A DNA stretch of 64,000 bases from Mesorhizobium sp. B4-1-4 (GTDB taxonomy: Bacteria > Pseudomonadota > Alphaproteobacteria > Rhizobiales > Rhizobiaceae): NCBI RefSeq assembly GCF_006439395.2, contig NZ_CP083950.1, forward strand, positions 5,879,001-5,943,000. The letters are read 5' to 3'. A model generated the notes under the pieces. That model was not told the origin of the DNA. It worked only from the letters and a program-made list of their open reading frames with translations, and did no database searches. Numbering within the stretch: position 1 is the first letter of the stretch; every line of letters starts with the position of its first letter. Both the position numbers and the translations under genes were made by a program. Positions 8,563 to 17,002 of this stretch are shown one piece after another.

Positions 8563-9323
8563 GATCGGAAACGGCCATGGACCTGCACCCGCAACCTGAA
8601 CTGCGCAACCACACGCTGATTGTCACCGTGTCGTCGAATGACGGCCGTCCGGTGCTCGACAGAAGGGCCTATGAAAGCCTTGCCAGGACGTTCCACGAAG
8701 CCGCCGACAATGACGAGGTGCGTGTCGTCGTGCTGCGAGGCCTCGCAGGCTGCTTCTGTCTCGGCGGCGACTTTTCCGAATTTCTCGATGCTACCAAGCA
8801 TCAGAAGCTGATCGCCGCCGTCACCGACATGTTCCGCACGCTGGCGACGTTTCCCAAGCCCATCCTGGCCTGCGTCGATGGCGATGCCGTGGGCGTCGGC
8901 TGCACCATCCTGTTCCATTGCGACATGGTGATCGCCTCGGGCCAAAGCACGTTCCGCGTGCCGTTCGTCGATTTCGGCCTTGTGCCGGACGCGGCGACCA
9001 GCATCCTGGCGCCACAGAAGCTCGGCTATGCCGGCGCCTTCCGCTTCTTCTGCCTCGGCGACACGCTTCATGCCGACGACGCCAGGGCGCTTGGTCTCGT
9101 CGCCGAGATCGTGCCTGACAGCGTGGAGGAGGCGGCGCTTGGTCGGGCAAGGCAACTCGCCAAGAAGCCGGTTGCCGCCTTGCTGCAGACACGCGGCCTG
9201 CTCAAGGGCAACACCAACGCGCTGTGCGATCGCATCGACCAGGAGATATCGCTGTTCCAGCAGGCGCTGCAGGATGACGCCACGCTGCGGCGCCTGCAGC
9301 GCATTGCACGGCTCGCGGCCTGA
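8559..9323 (+). CDS. Crotonase-family enzyme coupled to luxI (signal biosynthesis accessory)
   Basis: A 254-residue enoyl-CoA hydratase/isomerase-fold protein. The CoA-binding and oxyanion segments are visible: VVVLRGLAGCFCLGGDFSEF and VDGDAVGVGCTILFHCDMVIA, followed by FVDFGLVPDAATS. It is translationally coupled to luxI by a four-base overlap. From memory, a luxI-linked gene in M. japonicum is needed to make a doubly unsaturated C12 acyl-homoserine lactone; a crotonase-fold enzyme could introduce or reposition double bonds in the acyl-CoA donor. The exact reaction here is inference. At the first catalytic Glu position of hydratases this protein has FSEFLDA rather than a clear catalytic motif, so isomerase or dehydratase chemistry is possible. 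Confidence 0.87.
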   Translation: MRSETAMDLHPQPELRNHTLIVTVSSNDGRPVLDRRAYESLARTFHEAADNDEVRVVVLRGLAGCFCLGGDFSEFLDATKHQKLIAAVTDMFRTLATFPKPILACVDGDAVGVGCTILFHCDMVIASGQSTFRVPFVDFGLVPDAATSILAPQKLGYAGAFRFFCLGDTLHADDARALGLVAEIVPDSVEEAALGRARQLAKKPVAALLQTRGLLKGNTNALCDRIDQEISLFQQALQDDATLRRLQRIARLAA

Positions 9324-9342
9324 TCGATCGCACCCGGAAATT

Positions 9343-9372
9343 GCGCCGCGCAGACAAATATCCGCGCGGCGC
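9343..9372. terminator. GC-rich hairpin between convergent genes
   Basis: A perfect 9-bp stem (GCGCCGCGC with GCGCGGCGC) and 12-base loop between the end of the crotonase gene and the end of ppk2. There is no clear T-run on either side, so it may be a weak bidirectional terminator or an mRNA 3'-end stabiliser. Confidence 0.45.
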
Positions 9373-9379
9373 GGAAGCG

Positions 9380-10288
9380 TCAGTCCTGTTTTCCAAGGAA
9401 TGACGGTCCTTCACCGATGATCTTCTTGTCTTCCTTGCCGACGACATCGAGATCACGCCCTTCATAGGGCAGCGACAGAAGGATGCGCCGCATTACCGCC
9501 AGCCGCGCGCGGCGCTTGTCGTTGGCGCGCACGATGATCCATGGCGCGAATTCCTTGTGGGTCCGCTCGAACATGGTGTCGCGCGCCTTGGTGTAGTCGT
9601 CCCATTTGGTGATGCCGGCAATGTCGATCGGCGAGAACTTCCAGTTCTTCAACGGACTATAGCGGCGATCGTGAAAACGCTCGAGCTGCGTTTCCTGACC
9701 GATATTCAGCCAGAATTTGAAGAAGTGGATATCGTCATTGACGATCATCCGTTCGAAATGCGGTGTCTCGTCGAGAAATTTCTCGTGTTGTTCGGGCGTG
9801 CAGAAACCCATAACCGGCTCGACGCCGGCGCGGTTGTACCAGGAACGGTCGAAGGTGACGAATTCGCCCGATGTCGGGAAGTGGTCGACATAACGCTGGT
9901 AGTACCATTGCCCCAGTTCGGTCGGGGTTGGCTTGGTCAGCGCCACATTGCGCGCCGTGCGCGGGTTGAGATACTGGCGCACCACGAAGATCGTGCCGCC
10001 TTTGCCGGCAGCGTCACGGCCCTCGAACAGCGCCATCACTCGCTTGCCGGTCGCTTGCAGCCATGCCTGCGCCTTGACCAGTTCGATCTGCAAGTTCTTG
10101 AGCGTCTGATCGTACTCCTCGCTTTTCATCTTCTTGTCGTAGGGGTAGCCGCCCGCGGTCAGCTTGTTATCCTCAACCCAGTCCGGAAGCTCGGGATTCT
10201 CGATATCGAACTCCCGCTCCTCGCCCCCGATCCTGATTTTCAGCGGACCTGAAGTCGGCGCGGCGGAATCTTCCTTGGCTTTTTTCAT
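9380..10288 (-). CDS. ppk2: Polyphosphate kinase 2
   Basis: Transfers phosphate between polyphosphate and nucleoside diphosphates. The 302-residue protein has the PPK2 Walker A-type motif FEGRDAAGKGGTI near residue 90, the Walker B-type motif TFDRSWYNRAGVEPVMGF, and the lid-associated NIGQETQLERFHDRR region. Length is right for a single-domain PPK2. ATG start; convergent with the quorum-sensing operon and divergent from phoR, a phosphate-related gene. Preference for ADP or GDP cannot be read from sequence by eye. Confidence 0.93.
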   Translation of the reverse strand: MKKAKEDSAAPTSGPLKIRIGGEEREFDIENPELPDWVEDNKLTAGGYPYDKKMKSEEYDQTLKNLQIELVKAQAWLQATGKRVMALFEGRDAAGKGGTIFVVRQYLNPRTARNVALTKPTPTELGQWYYQRYVDHFPTSGEFVTFDRSWYNRAGVEPVMGFCTPEQHEKFLDETPHFERMIVNDDIHFFKFWLNIGQETQLERFHDRRYSPLKNWKFSPIDIAGITKWDDYTKARDTMFERTHKEFAPWIIVRANDKRRARLAVMRRILLSLPYEGRDLDVVGKEDKKIIGEGPSFLGKQD

Positions 10289-10374
10289 CGAGACGAACCC
10301 TTTTAACCATCCGGACTCATGCTATTGGGAGCCACCACAGCGCCGTGCATCCCGTTTGGACGCGCAAAAAAACG

Positions 10375-10442
10375 CTGTAGCACTTTTGATTTTGCACATG
10401 ATCCTCTCCGAAAATCGATTCCCGATTTTCGGGATCATGCGC
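10375..10442. repeat. Rhizobial palindromic intergenic repeat
   Basis: Contains the imperfect inverted arms GCACATGATCCTCTCCGAAA (continuing through ATCG) and CGATTTTCGGGATCATGCGC, preceded by TGTAGCACTTTTG. From memory this is a repeat family scattered between genes in Mesorhizobium genomes. It lies in the ppk2-phoR gap; no function is known. Confidence 0.65.
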
Positions 10443-10510
10443 GGGAGCGGTCCGGCGGAAGTTTCCGCCACCGCCCGGTGGGAAGGCATGGGGCGCAGGC
10501 GTGCGAGCGA

Positions 10511-11827
10511 ATGACTGAGCTGGACGCGGAGCAGAAAGGTATGATGCGAACCATGGCGATCCGGCTGTGGAACGGCCGCTGGCTGTTTGCGGCCGGTGTC
10601 GTCGCGGTTCTGATCGCCTTTGCCTTCGCCGGTCTTTCCGCCTACGTGCTGGTGCCGGCGCTGCTGCTGTTGCTCGCGGCCGCGATCCTGCCGGCCGCGG
10701 GCATGCGCCAGTCCGACGACAATGCCGCTGCAATCGAGGCGATCGGCCTGCAGCGCCTGTCAGGCGAATATCTGGCGGCGGCCGTCGCCGACCCGCTGAT
10801 CATCTTCGACCGTGCCGCCACCATAGTCCACGCCAATGCCGCTGCCTTTGCCGCGTTTGGCGGCATCGCGCCGGGCCTGTCGCTGCCGCTGAAATTCCGG
10901 GCGCCGGAAATGCAGGCCCTGCTCGATAGCGTGCTGTCGGGCACGATCGCCTCGGATGTCGTCGACTATACCGAGAAGCTGCCGGTCGAGCGGGCTTACC
11001 GGGTCAGCGCGTCCTCGGTCGGGCACGGCACCGACCTCTATGTGCTGGTGTTCAAGGATCAGAGCGAGGCGCGACGCATCGATCGCATGCGCGCCGACTT
11101 CATCGCCAATGCCAGCCATGAATTGCGCACCCCGCTCGCCTCGATCGCCGGCTTCATCGAAACGCTGCGCGGACCCGCCCGCAACGATCCGGCGGCGCGC
11201 GAGCAATTCCTGCAGATCATGCAGAACCAGACCGGGCGCATGGCGCGCCTGATCGACGACCTTCTGTCGCTGTCGCGGCTGGAGATGAAGCCCTATCTGA
11301 AGCCGGGGACCGAAGTCGACCTGCGCCAGACCGTCGACAGCGTCATCGATTCGCTTGGTCCGCTTGCCCGGGAAACCAGCGTCGCCATCGAGCGTGATTT
11401 CGCCGCGGGGCCGCTCAATGTGCCGGGTGATCGCGACGAGTTGTTCCAGGTCTTTGAAAACCTTCTGGAAAACGCCTGTAAATATGGCCAGTCGGGCGGC
11501 CGCGTGGTGGTGTCGATCGCGCACAGCGATGACGGTGCCGAGCCCGGCATCGACGTGACCATCAGGGATTTTGGCCCCGGCATTCCCGAGGAGCACATTC
11601 CGCGCATCACCGAGCGTTTCTATCGCATCGATGTCGAGACGAGCCGGACCCAGAAAGGCACGGGCCTCGGCTTGTCCATCGTCAAGCACATCCTGACGCG
11701 TCATAACGCCAGGCTGACGATCAAGTCCGAAGTCGGCAAAGGCGCGCTGCTTCTCGGTCCATTTGCCGACGGCCTAAATCGCCCTAGTTTTCCACAAGAG
11801 CATTTCTTTTTTCTGTCATCCCGTTAG
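10511..11827 (+). CDS. phoR: Phosphate-regulon sensor histidine kinase PhoR (C-terminal tail frameshifted)
   Basis: Membrane histidine kinase that senses phosphate status, normally partnered with PhoB. Two N-terminal membrane segments (about 15-65) are followed by a PAS-like region (about 90-185). The H-box is FIANASHELRTPLASIAGF (near residue 205), the N-box FENLLENACKYG, the G1 box DFGPGIPEEHIPRITERFYR, and the G2 box GTGLGLSIVKHIL. After SEVGKGA the frame reads LLLGPF and runs on to 11827. One base away, another frame reads CFSVHLPTA and stops at 11777, which is the normal end of this family, so a one-base insertion near 11745 has probably replaced the last nine residues with a longer tail. 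Start chosen at ATG 10511. No pst or phoB gene follows directly. Confidence 0.88.
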   Translation: MTELDAEQKGMMRTMAIRLWNGRWLFAAGVVAVLIAFAFAGLSAYVLVPALLLLLAAAILPAAGMRQSDDNAAAIEAIGLQRLSGEYLAAAVADPLIIFDRAATIVHANAAAFAAFGGIAPGLSLPLKFRAPEMQALLDSVLSGTIASDVVDYTEKLPVERAYRVSASSVGHGTDLYVLVFKDQSEARRIDRMRADFIANASHELRTPLASIAGFIETLRGPARNDPAAREQFLQIMQNQTGRMARLIDDLLSLSRLEMKPYLKPGTEVDLRQTVDSVIDSLGPLARETSVAIERDFAAGPLNVPGDRDELFQVFENLLENACKYGQSGGRVVVSIAHSDDGAEPGIDVTIRDFGPGIPEEHIPRITERFYRIDVETSRTQKGTGLGLSIVKHILTRHNARLTIKSEVGKGALLLGPFADGLNRPSFPQEHFFFLSSR

Positions 11828-11891
11828 CGTATCAGCGGGGATTCGAGGAAACGACTCAAAATCAAGACACCCGTGGGAAGGCATTTCGTCC

Positions 11892-12617
11892 ATGCAGTCC
11901 GTGCACATAATGAGCGCCTATGACGAGGAGCTGAAATATCTGTCGAAGCGTATCGCGGCGATGGGCGGCCATGCCGAGCGCATGGTCGAGCAGGCGGTCG
12001 CCGCTCTGGTCAATGCCGATCCGGGATTGGCCCAGAAGGTGATCCGCGACGACGTTGTATTGGACGAAGGGCAACGCGAGATCGACGACAAGGCGATCGT
12101 CATCATCGCCAAGCGCCAGCCTATGGCGACGGACCTGCGCGAGATCGTCGGCGCCATCCGCATTTCCGCCGATCTCGAGCGGGTCGGCGACCTCGGCAAG
12201 AACGTCGCCAAGCGGGTCGTTGCCGTCACCGATGGCCGCCAGCCGAACAGCCTGTTCCGTGGCCTGGAGGCCCTGGCCAACCTGGCGCTGACCCAGCTCA
12301 AGGAAGTTCTCGACGTCTATGCCTCGCGCTCGGTCGACAAGATCGGCTTCGTGCGCGACCGTGACGACCAGATCGACGCCATGTACACGTCGCTGTTTCG
12401 TGAATTGCTCACCTACATGATGGAAGATCCGCGCAACATCACGCCCTGCACGCATCTCCTGTTCTGCGCCAAGAACATCGAGCGCATTGGCGACCACGCC
12501 ACCAACATCGCCGAGACCATCTACTACATCGTGACCGGCGATCAGATGCCGGCCGAACGGCCCAAGGGCGACAAGACGGACAAGATCAGCCTTTCCGCAA
12601 CGCAGCCGGTGAAGTGA
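11892..12617 (+). CDS. phoU: Phosphate-signalling protein PhoU
   Basis: A 241-residue, all-helical PhoU with two repeats, each with an acidic metal-site motif: DEGQREIDDKAIVIIAKRQP and the following RISADLERVGDLGKNVAKR in the first, and a matching CAKNIERIGDHATNIAETIYY in the second. PhoU restrains the PhoR kinase and links it to the Pst transporter. In rhizobia phoU usually follows pstSCAB; here it comes directly after phoR, with only about 65 bases between the genes. The ATG at 11892 follows GGGAAGG. Confidence 0.95.
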   Translation: MQSVHIMSAYDEELKYLSKRIAAMGGHAERMVEQAVAALVNADPGLAQKVIRDDVVLDEGQREIDDKAIVIIAKRQPMATDLREIVGAIRISADLERVGDLGKNVAKRVVAVTDGRQPNSLFRGLEALANLALTQLKEVLDVYASRSVDKIGFVRDRDDQIDAMYTSLFRELLTYMMEDPRNITPCTHLLFCAKNIERIGDHATNIAETIYYIVTGDQMPAERPKGDKTDKISLSATQPVK

Positions 12618-12713
12618 CCGCTCTTCCTCTCGAACGCTTGATCATATTGCGCTAAACTATCCCAAGGTAAGCCTGTTGGTTCCCAATGGAGGCAACGCTT
12701 TCGGGAGGCTGTG

Positions 12714-13721
12714 ATGGAATATGTCCGGGCGTTCAAGCCCGCGCCGCCGACGTCGGGCATCATCGCCTGCAGTGTCTATACCGCTGGGCGCCGTATCGCG
12801 GACATCCCGATCGAGGAAGCTGGCGAATGGGCCAGGAAATCCGGACACGTCGTCTGGATCGGGCTGCTCGAACCCGATCGCGACCTCCTGCTGCGCGTCA
12901 AGGCGCAATTCCATCTGCATGAGCTGGCGATCGAAGATGCCGAGCATCCACACCAGCGGCCGAAGCTTGAGCAATATGGCGACGCGCTGTTCATCGTCGC
13001 CCGCACGGCGCAGTTGATCGACGGACGGGTTACCTTCGGCGAAACGCATCTCTTTGTCGGCTCAGGCTACATTGTCAGCGTCAGGCATGGCCCGTCGACG
13101 TCCTATGCCGCCGTGCGTCAGCATTGGGAAAGCTGCCCGCACTCGCTTGCCAAGGGTGAGGATTTCGTCCTCTACGCCATACTCGATTTCATCGTCGACA
13201 ATTACATGCCCGTACTCGAGCAGATCGAGGACGAGGTCGAGGCGATCGAGGACAAGGTCCTTTTGAAGCCGATGACAGGCCCTGACATCGAACGGCTCTA
13301 CATGCTGCGCCGCGATCTCCTGCGCCTGCGCAATGCCGCGCTGCCGCTAGTCGAGGTCTGCCGTCGGCTGACCAGCTCCGATCTGCCGCAGATCCATTCC
13401 GCCATGCACCCGCTGTTCCGCGACGTGACCGACCACATCCGCACCGTCCAGGAAAAGATCGACAGTTTGCGCGAGGTGTTGGCGTTCGCCTTCGAGGCCA
13501 GTCTTCTGGTGGGTCAGAGCCAGGAAACGGCGATCTCCAAGAAACTCGCCTCGTGGGCGGCCATCCTGGCCGTGCCGACCGCATTCGCCGGCATCTACGG
13601 CATGAACTTCACCGACATGCCGGAACTGAAGATGGAATATGGCTATCCCATCGTGCTCACCGTCATCGCGCTGATCTGCGCGGTCCTCTACTGGCGGTTT
13701 CGCAAGAATGGGTGGCTGTGA
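12714..13721 (+). CDS. corA: CorA-family divalent-cation transporter
   Basis: Inner-membrane pentameric Mg2+/Co2+ channel. The 335-residue protein has a large cytoplasmic N-terminal domain, a long stalk helix with acidic ILEQIEDEVEAIEDKV-like sequence, the signature GIYGMNF (the GMN selectivity motif) at the end of the first membrane helix, and a second C-terminal helix ending YWRFRKNGWL with a basic tail. The ATG at 12714 follows GGGAGG at five bases; the GTG at 12711 is less likely. It ends at the left arm of an unusual 8-bp tandem repeat. Confidence 0.93.
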   Translation: MEYVRAFKPAPPTSGIIACSVYTAGRRIADIPIEEAGEWARKSGHVVWIGLLEPDRDLLLRVKAQFHLHELAIEDAEHPHQRPKLEQYGDALFIVARTAQLIDGRVTFGETHLFVGSGYIVSVRHGPSTSYAAVRQHWESCPHSLAKGEDFVLYAILDFIVDNYMPVLEQIEDEVEAIEDKVLLKPMTGPDIERLYMLRRDLLRLRNAALPLVEVCRRLTSSDLPQIHSAMHPLFRDVTDHIRTVQEKIDSLREVLAFAFEASLLVGQSQETAISKKLASWAAILAVPTAFAGIYGMNFTDMPELKMEYGYPIVLTVIALICAVLYWRFRKNGWL

Positions 13722-13821
13722 CAGTAGGGCAGTAGGGCAGTAGGGCAGTAGGGCAGTAGGCTAAGACAAAGCCTCACGAGCGCAGTTCAAAAACATATTG
13801 CCCTACTGCCTTACTGCCCTA
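13722..13821. repeat. 8-bp tandem repeat with an inverted copy between corA and gcrA
   Basis: The left arm is nearly five copies of CAGTAGGG (13722-13760). The right arm (13799-13821) reads TGCCCTACTGCC and then TTACTGCCCTA, the reverse complement of three units with one mismatch. Transcription from either side would form a long hairpin, so the element probably acts as a bidirectional terminator for the two convergent genes. The loop is about 38 bases. Confidence 0.75.
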
Positions 13822-13831
13822 TTCCCCAAAT

Positions 13832-14350
13832 TTATCGACTGCGCCGCCGCTCCGCCGCCGGCTGGAACGCAACGCGGGCGTGGTATTTGCAGTAAGGACC
13901 GGTTTCGGCGGCCTCGTTGCCGCAGAAGTTGAAATCCTCCGAGAGCGGATCGCCATTCGGCCATTTGCAGGTGCGCTCGGTCAGTTCGACGAGTTGCAGA
14001 TGCCGTGAGATCGGTATCACGACATTCTCGACCGGGCGGATATAGTGCCGCGCCACCGGTTCGGCGTCGAATTGCGTCTGAAGGGCAGTCGCGCCGATCG
14101 ATGTCGTGACATGGCGTGCCGTGCTTGCGGCGCGCGCCACTGATTTCTGGATGGTCGAGCCTTGCGTCGCCTTCTTCTGGCGTGCCGGCGTCGCCGTTGC
14201 GCGGCCGCGGCCCGACAGCTTCAGCCGATGCACCTTGCCGATGACCGCATTGCGGCTGACCCCTCCAAGCTGCGCAGCAATCTGGCTTGCGCTCAGACCC
14301 TCCGACCACAGTTTTCTGAGAAGTTCGACCCGCTCGTCAGTCCAGTTCAT
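13832..14350 (-). CDS. gcrA: Cell-cycle regulator GcrA
   Basis: Sigma70-associated transcription cofactor of alphaproteobacteria that acts at promoters methylated by CcrM. The 172-residue protein has the N-terminal HTH opening MNWTDERVELLRKLWSEG and LGGVSRNAVIGKVHRL. A basic linker follows, then the C-terminal sigma-interacting domain with TCKWPNGDP, FCGN and PYCKYHARVA. Length and domain order are normal. Its promoter lies in the 14351-14700 gap, divergent from argD. Confidence 0.96.
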   Translation of the reverse strand: MNWTDERVELLRKLWSEGLSASQIAAQLGGVSRNAVIGKVHRLKLSGRGRATATPARQKKATQGSTIQKSVARAASTARHVTTSIGATALQTQFDAEPVARHYIRPVENVVIPISRHLQLVELTERTCKWPNGDPLSEDFNFCGNEAAETGPYCKYHARVAFQPAAERRRSR

Positions 14351-14654
14351 GAGACCGCGCTCCTGCTAAGCGTGCGGCAATCAGAATCCATTCCCGACCC
14401 AGCACCACTGCTGGGGCAGACACCACATATATCTGGTGATTAGGTCCGCCGCACGAAATCTAGTTATTTCTCGACTACAATTACCTTATGCGCTGACTCG
14501 GTGACAAGAGTCCCAAGTGCAACACGAATCGGTTTTTTCGGTTTTCCCCAACTTGCCCGGTCGCTTATGAGCCGGCATCTCGTCAGAGGGGCTTGCCGCG
14601 TGCCACTACGCGACGTTTTCGTTGACTTCATGGCCGAAAAACCCGATAAGCCGC
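14351..14654. other. gcrA-argD divergent intergenic region with a possible leader peptide
   Basis: No RNA gene or protein gene is recognised. A short open frame starts at ATG 14630 and encodes MAEKPDKPQRPPLWRLF, stopping at 14683. Its end runs through the terminator hairpin just upstream of argD, so an attenuation-type leader is conceivable. The frame has two Arg codons but no Arg run, and no ribosome-binding site is convincing. Confidence 0.3.
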
Positions 14655-14681
14655 AAAGGCCGCCGCTTTGGCGGCTTTTTT
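14655..14681 (+). terminator. Intrinsic terminator or attenuator upstream of argD
   Basis: Stem GCCGCC/GGCGGC extended by A-T and G-T pairs, five-base loop GCTTT, followed by six Ts. It lies 28 bases before the argD start. There is no gene upstream on this strand, so it either ends a short leader or small RNA or attenuates argD. Confidence 0.7.
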
Positions 14682-14708
14682 GATTTTCCGGTACCGGAGA
14701 CGCATATA

Positions 14709-15908
14709 ATGAGCGGTTCGGCGCTTTTCGAGACCTTTTCTCGCGCACCCCTGGCTTTCGACCACGGGGAAGGCACCTGGTTGGTTACGGACAAGGGCGA
14801 GCGATATCTCGATTTCGCCGGCGGCATCGCGGTCAATTCGCTGGGCCACGGCCACCCGCATCTGGTCGCCGCCCTCACCGAGCAGGCGGCAAAACTCTGG
14901 CACGTCTCCAATCTCTACGAGATACCGGAACAGAGCCGGCTCGGCGAACGCCTGGTTGACGCCACTTTCGCAGACAAGGTGTTCTTCACGAACTCCGGCG
15001 CCGAGGCGTTGGAATGCGCCATCAAGACGGCGCGGCGCTACCACTTCGTCAAGGGCCATCCCGAGCGCTTCCGCATCATCACCTTCGAAGGCGCCTTCCA
15101 TGGCCGCACGCTGGCGACCATCGCGGCGGGCGGTCAATACAAATATCTCGAAGGGTTCGGACCCAAGGTCGAAGGCTTCGACCAGGTCGGCTTCGACGAC
15201 ATCGATGCCGCCGAAAAGGCGATTACGCCTGAGACCGCCGCGATCCTGATCGAGCCGGTGCAAGGCGAGGGCGGCATCCGCCCGGTGCCGGTGCAATCGC
15301 TGAAGCGGCTGCGTCAGCTTTGCGACCAGCACGGGCTGCTGTTGATCTATGACGAGGTTCAGTGCGGCATTGGCCGCACCGGAAAACTGTTCGCGCATGA
15401 ATGGTCAGGCGTCACCCCCGATATCATGGCGATCGCCAAGGGCATTGGCGGCGGCTTCCCGATGGGTGCCTGCCTTGCCACCGACGAGGCGGTTGTCGGC
15501 ATGACCGCTGGCGTGCACGGCACGACCTTCGGTGGCAACCCGCTGGCCATGGCGGTCGGCAACGCCGTGCTCGACGTCGTGCTGGAAGACGGCTTCCTCG
15601 AGGACGTCCAGCGCAAGGCGCTGCTGATGAAGCAGGGACTTGCCGCGATCGCCGACGAGTTTCCCGAAGTCATCGAAGGCATTAGGGGCACCGGCCTGAT
15701 GCTCGGCATCAAATGCGCCATGCCCAACACCAAGGTCAACACGGCGCTGCGCGACCAGCATTTGCTGGCGGTTCCGGCCGGCGACAACGTCATCCGCCTG
15801 CTGCCGCCGCTTACCGTCACAGACGCCGAGATCCACGACGCGCTCAATCGCATCCGCGCTGGTGCCAAAGGCCTGGCGGATGCCATTGCCGTGGCCGCCG
15901 CGAAGTAA
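14709..15908 (+). CDS. argD: Acetylornithine aminotransferase
   Basis: PLP-dependent aminotransferase of arginine biosynthesis (N-acetylglutamate semialdehyde to N-acetylornithine), cytosolic. The 399-residue class III protein has NSGAEALECAIK, FEGAFHGRTLA, the cofactor Asp in LLIYDEVQCGIGRTGK, and the PLP-binding Lys in DIMAIAKGIGGGFPMGA. argF follows after 17 bases and hslO lies beyond it. The downstream arg gene supports ArgD over other class III aminotransferases. Confidence 0.95.
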   Translation: MSGSALFETFSRAPLAFDHGEGTWLVTDKGERYLDFAGGIAVNSLGHGHPHLVAALTEQAAKLWHVSNLYEIPEQSRLGERLVDATFADKVFFTNSGAEALECAIKTARRYHFVKGHPERFRIITFEGAFHGRTLATIAAGGQYKYLEGFGPKVEGFDQVGFDDIDAAEKAITPETAAILIEPVQGEGGIRPVPVQSLKRLRQLCDQHGLLLIYDEVQCGIGRTGKLFAHEWSGVTPDIMAIAKGIGGGFPMGACLATDEAVVGMTAGVHGTTFGGNPLAMAVGNAVLDVVLEDGFLEDVQRKALLMKQGLAAIADEFPEVIEGIRGTGLMLGIKCAMPNTKVNTALRDQHLLAVPAGDNVIRLLPPLTVTDAEIHDALNRIRAGAKGLADAIAVAAAK

Positions 15909-15925
15909 TCCCGGAACCATTGCTG

Positions 15926-16821
<896 letters not shown>

Positions 16822-16837
<16 letters not shown>

Positions 16838-16872
16838 AGTGTCTTGGTGCTCGAAGTGTCTGGACGTTTGAA
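16822..16872. repeat. Three tandem 17-bp units across the argF stop codon
   Basis: Period 17: GTGTCTTGGTGCTTGAA, then GTGTCTTGGTGCTCGAA, then the more diverged GTGTCTGGACGTTTGAA, followed by a partial GTGTCATGG. The first unit encodes the last argF residues and its TGA, so the tandem array could change the C-terminus by slippage. Confidence 0.8.
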
Positions 16873-17002
16873 GTGTCATGGCGCTGGTCTGGGCGCTTGA
16901 TCCGCGGGGGCGCGATCCCTATCTGCGCCGCATCACGCAAATCAAGCGCGTTTGGACGCATGTGCCCACCGGGGCCGCATGGCCGCGCCCTGGAGCTTTG
17001 TC

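Noticed and set aside
13722..13760. Possible CRISPR array
   Set aside because: The 8-bp units are contiguous with no spacers, and no cas genes are present; it is a simple tandem repeat with an inverted partner.
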